A DNA stretch of 64,000 nt from Platanthera guangdongensis (lineage: Eukaryota > Streptophyta > Magnoliopsida > Asparagales > Orchidaceae), in the NCBI GenBank assembly GCA_039583875.1, contig CM077151.1, positions 110,874,609 to 110,938,608 on the forward strand, read 5' to 3'. Position 1 is the first letter of the stretch. Every line of letters starts with the position of its first letter. The notes beneath the pieces were generated by a model. It ran no database searches and had not been told where the DNA came from. It saw only the letters and a list, made by a program, of their open reading frames with translations. The position numbers were made by a program, and so were the translations under genes. Positions 10,690 to 21,642 of this stretch are shown in pieces.

Positions 10690-10702
10690 AACTGATACCA
10701 TT
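10690..10702 (-). other. Primer-binding site of the chromovirus
   Basis: Minus-strand AATGGTATCAGTTT follows the LTR end TCTTACA directly. It matches the tRNA-Met PBS core TGGTATCAG. Confidence 0.88.
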
Positions 10703-13390
10703 TGTAAGACCCCCCCTCCCCGGATCCCAAAACACGGCACGAAGGGGGAGTCTTATGCCCGGAAGAGCCGCCTTGCGGTAACATTAGCACACGGGCTAAC
10801 CTGTACCACAAGACGCCTATTCCGCCGGCTACAGCAATATCAATAAATCATGCCAACCCAACCAAATAAATAAGCAAGAGAAGTCAAAATCCATACTAAG
10901 TTATAATGTCCAAAAACATCAATAAATAGAAGCTAAACATGCTTCTACAAAATATCAGAGTACAGCTAATCATTGCCCAAACGGGCTACATCAGAGTAAT
11001 CAAAATACTAACATCAGTAACCGACGGTATCGACGGCACCGTCACATCAGGCCATGTCATCCTGGCCTGGCTGTCCTGCTGCGTAGTCTGCGGCTGCTCT
11101 ACCTGCGGCGTGACCTCCTAAAAAGGAAGATGTAGCAACCGTTAGTCGAAACGACTAAGTGGTTTCACATCCGCTCCCCCGGCGACTCCTCGGCACCGAG
11201 CGGAGAAAAGGAACAAGAGTATAGTATATAACAAGTATGCAAGTAAAGGAAGTACAAGCAGGTGGCAGTAGTGTAAGAGTAACAGCATCATAATCAGCAT
11301 TTATGTAAAAGCTACACTAAACTAGCAAGTATAAGTAACAGCAGAAAAGTAACTTAACTTATAAGAATGTCCATACAAACTTATAAGTTAAGGATCGGGT
11401 TACATAAAAGTAACTCATCGTATAAGAGTGCCCATACAAACTTATACGATGATGATCTTGTTGTGCAATGTTATGAAATGCTATGAATGCTATGCAATGA
11501 CTCACCCATGCACACCCATGCAATTGCTATGTCGACACAGACTATAGTTCCCACTTTTCGAGCAGGTAGCTAACCTCTCAGGCATCAGCCGCCGTGGCCA
11601 GGCGGTGACAGTAGAACGGGCACTTCTACTACTAGACGGGTATCACACTACTTCACCTAGGCCTCCGTACGCCTCAACGCTAAGAACACAACAGCGGAGC
11701 CCATGCGTACTATGGCCCAGCGGGGTCTTGGGTAGATGTGCACCAAGAACACAGCCCGAACTGGCCTTGCGTGACCCGGAAGGGGCCTCGGAAGAAAGCA
11801 CGAGGACACAGCCCAACCGTTCACATGGCCGGAGGGGCCTTGGGACGTGAACACCGAGGACACAGCCCAAACCGACCAAGTCTAACTGCAAACTCCCGTC
11901 GGTGTGACGACTGGCGAGCCCATAGACCTGCCACACTATCCTTAACCCAGGATTACGACACCGCGTGTCGACTCACACCACATGCAAATACCACAGCAAC
12001 ATATCATGGAAGGGGCCTCGGAAGTAAACACGAGGACACAGCCCAACCATCCATCCACACCTTATCTCAACACAACCAAAACAAGTGACGGTCAACACCG
12101 CACTTACATCCCTTCACAATACTACCCGTAGGGAGACGACTCTCTAAGTATTGGACTACAAGACTTGTTTCATTAATCAAACATGTCCATGATCATAATC
12201 TATTCATCTATATGACTTTCCAAATGATGACAATGTAATATAAATATGGTGGGCATATGAAGATCTAACACACTTTCCATTTGATAATGTCATAATATAA
12301 ACATGTAGTGCCCAATTTTCCATCTTTCAATTTCTACCAATTCAATTCATTTAAATAAGATTGCTTCACAATTTGATAATATGAAATCTGATTAATAAGC
12401 TACTATAATCATGCAACAAATGAATACTCATAAGTGTTCAGCCAAGCCAAGTATCTTGCATTATTAATTCCACCGAATCAAAATTCATTTTCCATTAAGC
12501 CCAGAAATTAGGTGCAGGCTGCATCTGGACAGCAACTTTGACCGGAGATTCCCGAAGCTACAGGAATCCGGTGAAGACGTGTAACCCCACGATGGAAAGG
12601 TCTTTCCGAGATCTCCAACTCTCGTATTCAGGCCTCGACCCAGATTTGACATTATCCTATTTGAAATCGGACTTGAAGTCCGCTGCGTACAGAACGCAGT
12701 TTCTGCATACAAGATTTATAGAACACCAATTTCGATTAGACTTTCCCGTGGCTACCGACTTCGCCAGAAGTCGTGCAACCATTCGTTGGAAAGATATTTT
12801 CAAGGGCTTCAACTTTCGTGTTTAGCCGAAAGCCCAGATCTGGCCATATCACACTTAAAAATGGCCACGAAGTTCGCTGCACGCAGAATACGGATTCTGC
12901 ACGCTTCTTAAGGCGGAATGAACGGCATCGGTTCATCTTCCTCCTCAAGGCGATTCTTCCCAAATCATTCCAGAAAACCTCCTCCCTTATTCACCCTCAA
13001 GAGGCCAAAACCCTTCACGAAACCAACACTTATCATCACATTGAAGAAGGGCGTGGTTGAAGAGATCTAAAACCTAAGACACAAGTCTTAGCATGGCCTT
13101 TCCTAGAAAACTCCTCCTCACCATCAAGACTCTCTTGAGTCGATGTCTCTCTTAGGAAAATAACTATAGATCTAGCACCAAGGGAGAGGGTAGGAAACTC
13201 ACATTGGCTCTAGCGGTACCACCATTTCCGGCCATGGATCTCGTAGTTCTCCTTGGCGGCATCTTCTCTTTCACGGCAATGGCGGATCTCCTTCGGTAGA
13301 ACTTGCTCCAGCAGTTTCCCTCTCACCAGGAGTTCTCACAGGAATTTGGGGATGAAATGAACATGAAAACGGCTAGGGTTTTCTGTCCCC

Positions 13391-13402
13391 CTTATATATA
13401 AA
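13391..13402 (-). promoter_or_regulatory. TATA box of the chromovirus LTR
   Basis: Minus-strand TTTTATATATAAG, followed downstream by GGGGGACAG. It lies just below the tandem arrays. Confidence 0.6.
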
Positions 13403-13569
13403 ATGTGACACGGGTAGGGACACGGCTGTGTCCTTACCCGTGTCCTGCCTGGCGAAGCGGCAACGACAGTTTCCATGTCGGTTCAATACTTGACACGGGT
13501 AGGGACACGCCCGTGTCCCGACCCGTGTCCACATGACACGGCCGTGTGCCTGGCCGTGTCCTTGGCCGT

Positions 13570-14005
13570 ATCCTTCTCGGGTTGCATCTCGACACGCCTC
13601 GTCGAGCTCAACTCGACGCACACGGGTAGGGACACGCCCGTGTCACTACCCGTGTCACTTGGTGTCGACACAGTTCGACGATCTCGACACGGCTCGTCGA
13701 GCTCAACTCGACGCACACGGGTAGGGACACGGCCGTGTCACTACCCGTGTCACTTGGTGTCGACACAGCTCGACGATCTCGACACGGCTCGTCGAGCTCA
13801 ACTCGACGCACACGGGTAGGGACACGGCCGTGTCACTACCCGTGTCACTTGGTGTCGACACAGCTCGTCAGTCTCGACACGGCTCGTCGAGCTCAACTCG
13901 ACGCACACGGGTAGGGACACGACCGTGTCGCTACCCGTATCGCTACCCGTGTCACTACCCGTGTCACTACCCGTGTCACTACCCGTGTCACTACCCGTGT
14001 CTTTT
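13570..14005. repeat. 95-bp and 12-bp tandem arrays (5' LTR copy)
   Basis: The anchor gcacacggg occurs at 13618, 13713, 13808 and 13903, period 95 bp. It is followed by six-plus 12-bp units, one more than in the left LTR. Units are rich in tcgac/gtcga and contain nested palindromes such as ggtgtcgacac. Confidence 0.9.
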
Positions 14006-14127
14006 TACACTGATTTCTCCACTTCTCCACAAGTGCAGTCCAATTCCCTGCACTTCTCAGGACTCGAGTCAACCCTCCTGACTCAAAACACACACACTAG
14101 GGGCCTAGAGTGATTCGGGACGTTACA

Positions 14128-15583
14128 TCCTCTTACTCTACTGTCCCTTCTTCTGGGGGCATAGATTCAGGTCTCCCTAGATCTAGGCAGGGGGAGATGT
14201 CTGATGAAGAATCTCCAGCATTTGAAGTTGCAGCAGCAGCAGCCTCTCCAGACAGTCCAACAGTAGTACCAGCAGTAGTTGCAGTTATTCAAGATACAAA
14301 TATGATTTGTTTAGTTAAAGAAGAAGAAGCGGCAGTAGAACCAGAAATAATAAATGTTGGTGATATTTCTATTAATCTCACAGTTGACCTGAATTCTTTA
14401 TTATCAGTTTTTGATACTCTATACAGTCATTTTCCAGTTTTGACAATGATCTCTCTAAGGCTATAGTATGCTATACTATACCTATTAGTTCTTCAGTTTT
14501 AGAACAGCTAAGGACAAGCCTTATAGTTGTTTCTTCTAACATTACTCCAGTTTCCCATATTGCAGTAGCAGCTGATAATGTAATAGATATTATATAGCAA
14601 GTTTCTTCCCCTCCAACTTTTGCTTGGGATGAAACTCCTATGCCAGATTTTGATGATACTCTTTTTCAAGATATGGAACAAGATGATAGTGTACATATAC
14701 CAGTTGATACAACAGAGATTGTAACTGTACACCCAGAAGCTCAAGCTATTGATTATTCTGAGTTAATTAAACAGATTGATGATTTATATTATCTGCCTGA
14801 AGATGAATCTGATGAGTCAGAGGACTCAAGTTCTAAAAAAGAGAAAATTGAAGAAGAAGGCTCCAACAAAGGTTGCTCCTAAACCTTCAGCCACAACTGA
14901 TATTCCTTACTATGTTCTTCACGGAATACCCCTCACTCCAGACTTTCTCCACTGGATGAGGTTCTCAAAAAAATGAAATGAAGAACAGGAAGAAGATGAA
15001 GAGGTATTCTTCACCTCCAAGATCTAGGAGAGGACCTCCTCCTCCTCCTCCAGCAGTAGGAGCTGCAAGTAATATTTCTTCTCAAAAGCCGACTACTTCT
15101 CATTATCCAAGAACTTCTCAAGACAGCAAAAACAGACCTTCAAGGTCAGAATCTCGGAGCAGCAGCCAGCAACATCAAGGACAAAGAAGACATTAGCAGC
15201 AGTCAAGCCTAGAGAGGCCACCATCTCCAGCTTTTGATCCATAGTTGGACCCAAACTTCAGAATGGCAAGGTTCAATGAACTTATTGCTCTATCTCAAAT
15301 AAAGAAAGCTAAAGCTGAAGGGAAGGACACTTCTCAGTTCTCAACTATGTCTTCTTACAAACAAAAAGAGTTTGATAGGTATGCTAAGAAAAACTTATTC
15401 AATGTGGACAAATTCATGAGCTTACATCCAGAGGCAGTAGTGCCTAAGACTACCTCTTTGACAATTATTGGCTCTCAAGATTTGAAGATGAGTCAACAGG
15501 AGACTGCAAATCCTAACAGGATGATGATATTTACTAAATCATCTTCTGACTCTACCTCTGATGCTCCTAAGAAAGACAATTGA
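14128..15583 (+). pseudogene. Accessory ORF remnant of the older copia element
   Basis: Four adjacent open stretches (14128-14466, 14640-14882, 14978-15196, 15245-15583) look like one decayed reading frame. It begins at the point where the chromovirus inserted, so the N-terminus lies beyond the left end of that element. The product would be acidic and Ser-rich (DESDESEDSSSKKEK), then Pro-rich (PPRSRRGPPPPPP), then a Lys-rich helical tail (FNELIALSQIKKAKAEGKD and YAKKNLFNVDKF). I do not recognise the family. Its place between the presumed pol and the PPT equals that of ORF3 in the copia element at 21643-34271, and both are acidic with a Lys-rich end. An env-like or other accessory ORF of copia elements is the best guess. 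Confidence 0.5.
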
Positions 15584-15718
15584 TTTTTGATTTTATGTTC
15601 TTATAACTGTGTTTATGTTTATAACTTTCAAAGCACTTTATTCTTATATCTGCTGAATGTTTTTCTACTAGATATTTTATGCTTTGTGTTTTCCCATTGT
15701 AAATAGTATCCTCACCCA

Positions 15719-15731
15719 AATAGGGGGAGAT
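15719..15731 (+). other. Polypurine tract of the older copia element
   Basis: aatagggggagat lies directly before the LTR start TGTTGGAATCC. This is the standard copia arrangement. Confidence 0.85.
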
Positions 15732-17157
15732 TGTTGGAATCCTATTACTAATTTGGGCTAGGATTACTATTAGGATGATTAGTTTGACCCACCTTGTATT
15801 GTCTTGGGTCATAGGTTATTCTTTTCAGGATTGATACTTCAGAAGAACTCCAGAGAAAAGCAGTTCAACGAATGTAGAAATCAGTTCGACGAAAGTTGAG
15901 CGCAGTTCAACGATCACCGAGCTCAGCTCGACGAACTCAGAGTTCTTCCTCTAAGTTTAGCTCGACGAAAGCTGAGCTTCGTTCGACGAAAGCTGAGCTC
16001 CGTTCGACGAACTCTGATCTCAGCTTTGCAGACTCAGCTCGACAAACTCTGAGCTAAGGTCGACAAATAAGAAGATTCAGTTCGACGAACTTCGGGCTCA
16101 GGTCGACGAAATGCTTGCTGAGTTCGATTAATTCTTTGCTGTATTTTAGGCAGTTTTGTTTACAGAATGCAGAGCAGTTTCAGGCTTAATTTCAGTCTGT
16201 TATATATTCTGAAGGTAGAATATTTTAAAGGCTTAATTACAGACAGTCATGACTCTGATATTTAATGCAAAATATTTTAACGAATATAGTCGTTTAGAGG
16301 CAGCATTAAATTTGGATATATCACAGAGTTTAAATCTAATCAATTTCTAAGGCAGTTACCATTCTCGAGAATTCCTCAGACGTTTCAGAATCGATTAATT
16401 CAAATGTTTGCTTTCCTCTCAGCATTCTATATATATGTACAAAAGATTACTGCCTCAAGGTTACAGACTTAAATATACTGACTTAGAGACTTGTAGATCA
16501 ACATATAATCTTACAGAATTAGATATTCAGTCTCTGCTTGTGCAAAGTCTTCATCTCACAGAAACAATATTCTTGAAGGCCTACACCTTGAAGAAAAGCT
16601 TCTTCCTCAATCACAAATTTTACTAAACACGGGGGGAGCTTTTTGCTTCAACATGAATCCACTAGTCTTCTTAGAGAATCTTGAAAGAGAAGACATCATC
16701 AACTTTAATTTATTTTCATAAACTGTGTACATGGTTATAACTCCCTTCAAAAGTTAATCCCTTGGTTCTTAAGTCACCTGATCAAAAGACTTAGATTTTT
16801 TTTTGGGCAGCTGATCAAAAGTTCAAAGGGTTGCTAGATCTCCCTTAGAAAAATAAATCTTGTGGTGGCAGGGCACCTGAGCAAAAACCTGTGGTGGCAG
16901 GACACCTGATCAAAAACCTGTAGTCGATTCCTACCAGGGTGGTAGAAGAATGGATGTACCCAGATTTATTGGGGAACCACTATAAATTTTCTTGTGTCGT
17001 CTGTGATTTTTATTCTCTTTATTTGTGTGCTATGATTGCTTCTCTATATACATATATATATCACTAGTTTTTAAATCCGCTATAAAACTAAATATGGTTT
17101 TTTAAAATACCCTATTCACCCCCCTCTAGTGTAAAGTAGATCTATCCCTCTCTTACA
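15732..17157 (+). repeat. Copia LTR (1426 bp)
   Basis: It starts TGTTGGAATCC and ends with the copia-typical cctattcaccccc...tctcttaca. A TATA-like ctatatatatg is at 16428-16438. A run of about eleven ttcgacgaa/gctcgacgaa-type motifs spans 15866-16135 in U3. A PPT precedes it and a PBS-like sequence follows it, which is unusual for one LTR. No partner LTR is in the window. Confidence 0.8.
15866..16135. repeat. tcgacga-rich array in copia U3
   Basis: Irregularly spaced copies of cgacgaa next to gagctc/gctgagct occur about every 20-30 bp. It is similar in vocabulary to the array at 63230-63660 of an unrelated gypsy LTR. Confidence 0.75.
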
Positions 17158-17198
17158 ATTAGTATCAGAGGCTACTATTGGCATCAGAGGCTACTTTC
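17158..17198 (+). other. Doubled PBS-like sequence after copia LTR
   Basis: attagtatcagaggctact is followed at once by a second attggcatcagaggctact, each resembling the tRNA-Met PBS. An element whose LTR is a 5' LTR should have one. Confidence 0.6.
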
Positions 17199-18486
17199 AA
17201 AGGGTTCCGAAAAAACAACGTCATCTGACCCCCCTACCCTCCTATTTATAGAGTTCTGCCAATAGTAGGGGTGATAGAGTTCAGCATCGAACACTCTGCC
17301 AACGTTAGGAGCGACCTGCACACTCGCAAAAATATAGGAAAGCATCTGCATCGATAACGAACCTAGCGACATACCCATCGATACTTGCCAATATAGAAGG
17401 AAGATCATCACCTATGCGTAAGACAAAAATCAAGAGATAATCGCCAATCAAAGTACTCGACAGAAGCGAGTTTGCCAAATAAGTGTCCATAAAATCGGAC
17501 GAAAATAAATGGAAACATTATTATAGAGTCGATGACAAAGTTGCAGAATCAAGAAAAGATAAAAAAGAAAGCTAATCCATCCTTGTTAATCATCCCACCA
17601 ACCTGATGCACATCCGAATCGCGAGGAGTTCGTTGTGAAGCAACTCTTGCCGATGTTCCACCATTATGATGCACTGTTCATGAAGTTGATCGCACCATAG
17701 CGAGACTCAGCAAGGTTCATGTGTTCCTCGGCTTCCTCCAACTTGGCTACGCGAGTTTTCAATGAGCCCAGTCGTCGACGAGGTTCGCAAATCACCATCG
17801 AATTTTATCTCCAGGTTGAGGTAGGCGGCGACCGTCTTCTCTTGGTACTCAAGCAGGGGCAGCCCGATGGAGTCTATCAATGCTCCCCCAGGAGAAGGAG
17901 GGTGAGCTATATGAAGAACTCATCATTTACAATATAAGCACCAAGAAAAGACAAGCAGAGTCGGTGACTATCGTTACCAGCATGGGGAGTCGGAGGTTGG
18001 TATTCCCGATGACGTGGAGTCCGTCGTGGAGAGCCCCACATCCGGCGAGGAGACGGACTTCGATGGTATGGGCCCTGATGCCCAGCAAGGCGACCACTGT
18101 GCTGACTCTTGGAGCTCCAAAAGTTATGAGGTGGCAAGAGGTGGGAGCAGGTGTTCTATCCAAGCCCTTCCCCGAAGGTCCAGATGATGAAGATCAACAT
18201 GAGGAAGCGGCTCGGAAGGTTGTCCTCTCCCATTCCCGCCAAGGCGAGATGACGATGAAGGCGCCACATTCCCAACAGCCCCCATAAAAAGATAGAGGGT
18301 CCAAGCGAGGAGACGTCGACGTGGGGAAACCCTTAGTGAGGTAACCAGCAGGATGATCATGTGTCAGCTGACCGGAACCAAGGTGAAGTTGCAGTGTTAA
18401 GATGCGAGGAACTGGGCGGAAAGTCTTGAGGTACTGGCCCACTGCTCAGGCAGGCGGGTTCCACCAGCGACGTACTATCTGCAGTA
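17199..18486. other. Unassigned sequence with a minus-strand TATA-like site
   Basis: ctatttatagag at 17243-17254 reads CTATAAATAG on the minus strand. Short open frames exist on both strands but none shows a recognisable motif. Probably transposon-derived. Confidence 0.3.
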
Positions 18487-18906
18487 TCACTGAAACTCAT
18501 CAAGAGAAACAACCAGGAAGCGAAATCTCGAGATCGATCGTCTGCGAGTAGTTACCATACCTGTTTGAGTAATTGCCACTTCGGGAGAGCGACCAATCTC
18601 ACAGGGCGCAGTGGAAGAGGCAGGCATCTCGGCAGCAGGGGTGGCGTTAGTAATATCAGGCGGGGTGACCAACACCATGCTGGGTTGTGTCACCTCGTTT
18701 TGCACCAGAGGTATAACAACAGGGGTAGTCACCCGGTCTTCGGGGCAAGCCGAGTCATCCCTTAGGGTATCAGTGTCCTCGCCCAATCTCATCTTATTCA
18801 ATAGATCCCTAGTCGGATCTGGAGTAGGAGTAGAGTCTACGGGGTCGGCGAGCTCTGCGTTTGGTGCAGCGGGCTCCTTTTCTTGAAGGGCGGCATGGGG
18901 ATCCAT
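18487..18906 (-). CDS. Hypothetical acidic/Pro-rich ORF downstream of a TATA box
   Basis: A 139-codon frame beginning at an ATG. The product is Pro/Thr/Asp-rich and low in hydrophobic residues (PTPDPTRDLLNKMRLGEDTDTLRDD) with a basic patch near the end (MVTTRRRSISRFRF). A good minus-strand TATA box lies at 19093-19105, about 190 bp upstream. I recognise no family. The 5' region of a gypsy gag or an uncharacterised transposon gene are both possible. No splice partner or downstream exon is evident. Confidence 0.3.
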   Translation of the reverse strand: MDPHAALQEKEPAAPNAELADPVDSTPTPDPTRDLLNKMRLGEDTDTLRDDSACPEDRVTTPVVIPLVQNEVTQPSMVLVTPPDITNATPAAEMPASSTAPCEIGRSPEVAITQTGMVTTRRRSISRFRFLVVSLDEFQ

Positions 18907-19092
18907 TTCAGTAAGAGGTTCCTTCCTCGACTTCTTCTTCCTTCGACGATCACCTTCCTCGTCGTGACCTTCCCGTTCACGCTTGTTCGTAGGCTATTGA
19001 GGCCGAGTACCTCGGAAGGCCCCCAGGGCATCAAACCTCCTAGCTCCTAGGTCGCCATGCAAAAAGCGACACCCGAGGGTCGCCCCTCCCCC

Positions 19093-19105
19093 TCTATTTA
19101 TAGAC
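19093..19105 (-). promoter_or_regulatory. TATA box, minus strand
   Basis: Minus-strand gacgTCTATAAATAGAGGGGG. It points toward the ORF at 18487-18906. Confidence 0.5.
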
Positions 19106-19401
19106 GTCGGAGGGGGTGGTCGTCGAGCATCGTAGGGTTAAAAGCTCACTAAAAGTTTTGTCGAATGCGGAGTTGGATGTTTCTTTCCAAGCTCTTAGGT
19201 CGCTTGAAAAGAGCAGAGATTGTATACAACCCTTATTCGTCAATGGTCAATGGTCAACGGTCAGCAGTCAACAAGTTAACAAACAACACCAGTACATGAA
19301 GAACTGATTGGTATTCAATGACCAGCAGAGGAGGCAATGAGACCTTTAGATGCATGTGAGGATCATACTCGCTAGGTCGCGCAACCACCTAGCAGTGCGG
19401 G

Positions 19402-19460
19402 CGAGCTTCAGAAACCTTTCAGTACAAGTGAGCTCCAGAAACCTTTCAGTACAAGCGAGC
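19402..19460. repeat. Short direct repeat (about 29 bp x2)
   Basis: gagcttcagaaacctttcag and gagctccagaaacctttcag head two adjacent copies. Confidence 0.7.
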
Positions 19461-19619
19461 TCCGAGCAGTACCAGTGACGAGCAACAACAATACTCGCCT
19501 AGCAGGCGAATTCCGACCAGCATCACAGATGATCGCCCACCAATACTCGCTAGTAGCAGAGCCAGGTCGACCGAAGACATCAACCGATGATCACAGGATT
19601 GAGTCTTCTCGCCTAAAGA

Positions 19620-19660
19620 CCCCCCCCCCCCCCCCCCTCAGGTTTTTGCCTATAAATAGG
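19620..19660 (+). promoter_or_regulatory. Plus-strand TATA box next to a poly-C run
   Basis: A run of about 17 C is followed by tcaggtttttgcctataaatagg, with TATAAATAG at 19650-19658. It looks like an LTR core promoter. No LTR partner was found. Confidence 0.45.
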
Positions 19661-21387
19661 ACCCAAGGGGTACAAGAAGATGAACTTCGAAATCTTGAAA
19701 AAGTTCTTAACTTCTTTCTTTGGACTTTTAGTTGAGCCTTTGGATCATTTCTCCTAGTAGTCAAGTTCCCAGCTAGTGTCCCCCTTGTGCCCTGCTCGAC
19801 CATCTTTGGTTGTGGATGAGAAACTTCTTCGAAGCATCCAGGTACGTGGTGGGACCTCCCTGCTGTAGCACCTGGGGTTATTTTTGTTTCTAGCTACTCT
19901 CTTAGTTCCTGCCTGTTATCCCGTCAAGCCCGTTCGTCCGACAAGTAATCTTAGACTGCATTGATCCAAATTTTAGAGCAGAGAATTTTCCCGACTTCAA
20001 CAGTGCCCTCTTCGCTGGATCGGTCTTCCATTATGGATACCATTCTGCTAGATAGGGGAGTCCCGTGTGTCTAATTTCTATTCTTCGGTCGTCTGACCAA
20101 TTGGATGACACATGCTATTGTGTCGATTTCTTTTCATTCGCCCTCACTTTATCAACTTTTGTGTTGAATCTGCAGGATTGAGATTGTGATATGAAAAATA
20201 GATAATTTGCTAATAATTCTAACATGATTTGCTATTAACAACCTTCAATGGCTTTTTCTGTGGAGGAGAAGGGGTGCTAATATAGACGCGATGAACACTG
20301 TCGCAGTCATGATCAGCCCGCTCTACCGTGTCGACGGTTTGTCCAAAAAGAATCTCCGACTATGGGTATTCATCTACTTCGCAGTATCGACTCTTCGTGC
20401 AATCCTTCTGCTGGATCTATCGTCGTTTCTTCGGCCATCCCCACAAAACTGGTTCGTCTTCTTACGGCTTCGAATTAGCTTAGATTTTTTTGCAGGGCGG
20501 ATTGCCCTTTTTTTTTCACGAAACAGTAGTTCCGTTAATTTATCAGCTGCTTACCATCATCGTTCCATCCGCATCAACATCGAAGCTTCTCTCACAGGAG
20601 ACGCAGCGATCCCTTCGGTCGACGTAGGGGCCGAGTCGTGACCGTCCTACTCCAGCGAGCCCGAGCCTGTTGATCGCAAGGTCTGTTTGTGAAACGCCGT
20701 CCGCACAGCCTGTCGTCCGTTCGTTTTCTCCTCCGTCCTTGTCTGAACCCTACGTTGGCCACTCTTCTTCTCGGACGTTTGCTGCAGTGTATGAGTCCTT
20801 CACATCCCCGTCATCCTTTGCCCGACGACCTCTGCTCCGTCAGCTGCGCCGTCCTTCAATCCTGTCTAGTTACATAGGATAGAGTCTATTTCCTTTCACA
20901 AGCCTTACTGGGTTTCTCTTTGCTAGCGATTTCTAGTGTTTCTTTGAAGTTTCACGAAGAGAAAGCCTCGAGGGTCTCCTTCTTTGCTGGGAACACGGCT
21001 TCGTGGTTACTGTAAGTTCTGTCCTTCTTTATCTCAAATATCTTTGTTGTCTTTATCTGGTTCTGGTTAGGGATTTGCTCCTCTAGCTTAGTTTATCGTA
21101 ATAGGGTTAGGGTCTGGGTTGGCGTTGCAATATTTTCTTTTCCGAGTCTTTCTAGGGTGAATTGTTTTTCATAGGCATCTACTTTAAACTTGAGTGATGA
21201 CGGATTGAAGCTGTGGGGTTATATGCTCAAAATGAAGACTGCTAGAGTCCCAAGGGATGAGCAGGAACTATCCGGGTCCGTTTGAATGAATGGAATTAAC
21301 TTTTAGTCAAATATCAATACATATTGGAATTGACATTAGGTTGAATTTCAATTTTATTGTTTGGCTGCAGTCAATAAAATTAGAACC
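19661..21387. other. Stretch without a recognisable gene
   Basis: Mixed-composition sequence with several short open frames (for example 20291-20641). A donor-like site GTAAGTTCTG lies at about 21010, after a stretch that looks like plant exon or leader sequence. No domain is recognised and I make no gene call. Confidence 0.25.
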
Positions 21388-21606
21388 GGGTTTCGTTTGC
21401 CGCCGCTTATTTGTACCGGTGAGTTTGGCCAAAAACACATTATCATAGAATAAAGGTTTGGCAAGACAGGTTATGACCGCTATCAAGAAAATAAATTAGT
21501 TGTTAGCATAAAATGCGTAATTGTTTTTAGGCATGGTTGGACGTTCATGAATGACGGTTCATGACCACTGCATTCACGACCGCCACCACCGCGCCAAACA
21601 AAGCCC
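21388..21606. mobile_element. Tourist-like MITE
   Basis: Ends gggtttcgtttgccgccg and cgcgccaaacaaagccc are imperfect inverted repeats of the GGCTCTGTTTGGCA family. The interior matches, in reverse orientation, the MITE fragment at 47640-47770 (agaataaaggtttggca, gacggttcatgacca). The TSD is unclear. Confidence 0.6.
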
Positions 21607-21642
21607 ATGATTAATTGTACTGCTTTGCTGAAGGATAAAATT

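Larger units (their letters stand above)
10703..14127 (-). repeat. 5' LTR of Tekay-type chromovirus
   Basis: On the minus strand it runs from TGTAACGTCCC (14127) to GGGTCTTACA (10703), 3425 bp. A TATA box lies at 13392-13402 with the tandem arrays immediately upstream of it (13570-14005). The R-U5 side is long and non-coding, with a local direct repeat of ggggcctcgg...cgaggacacagccc at about 11780-12050. No supported gene lies in it. The outer flank is tcctc at 14128; its partner would be left of the window. Confidence 0.93.
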
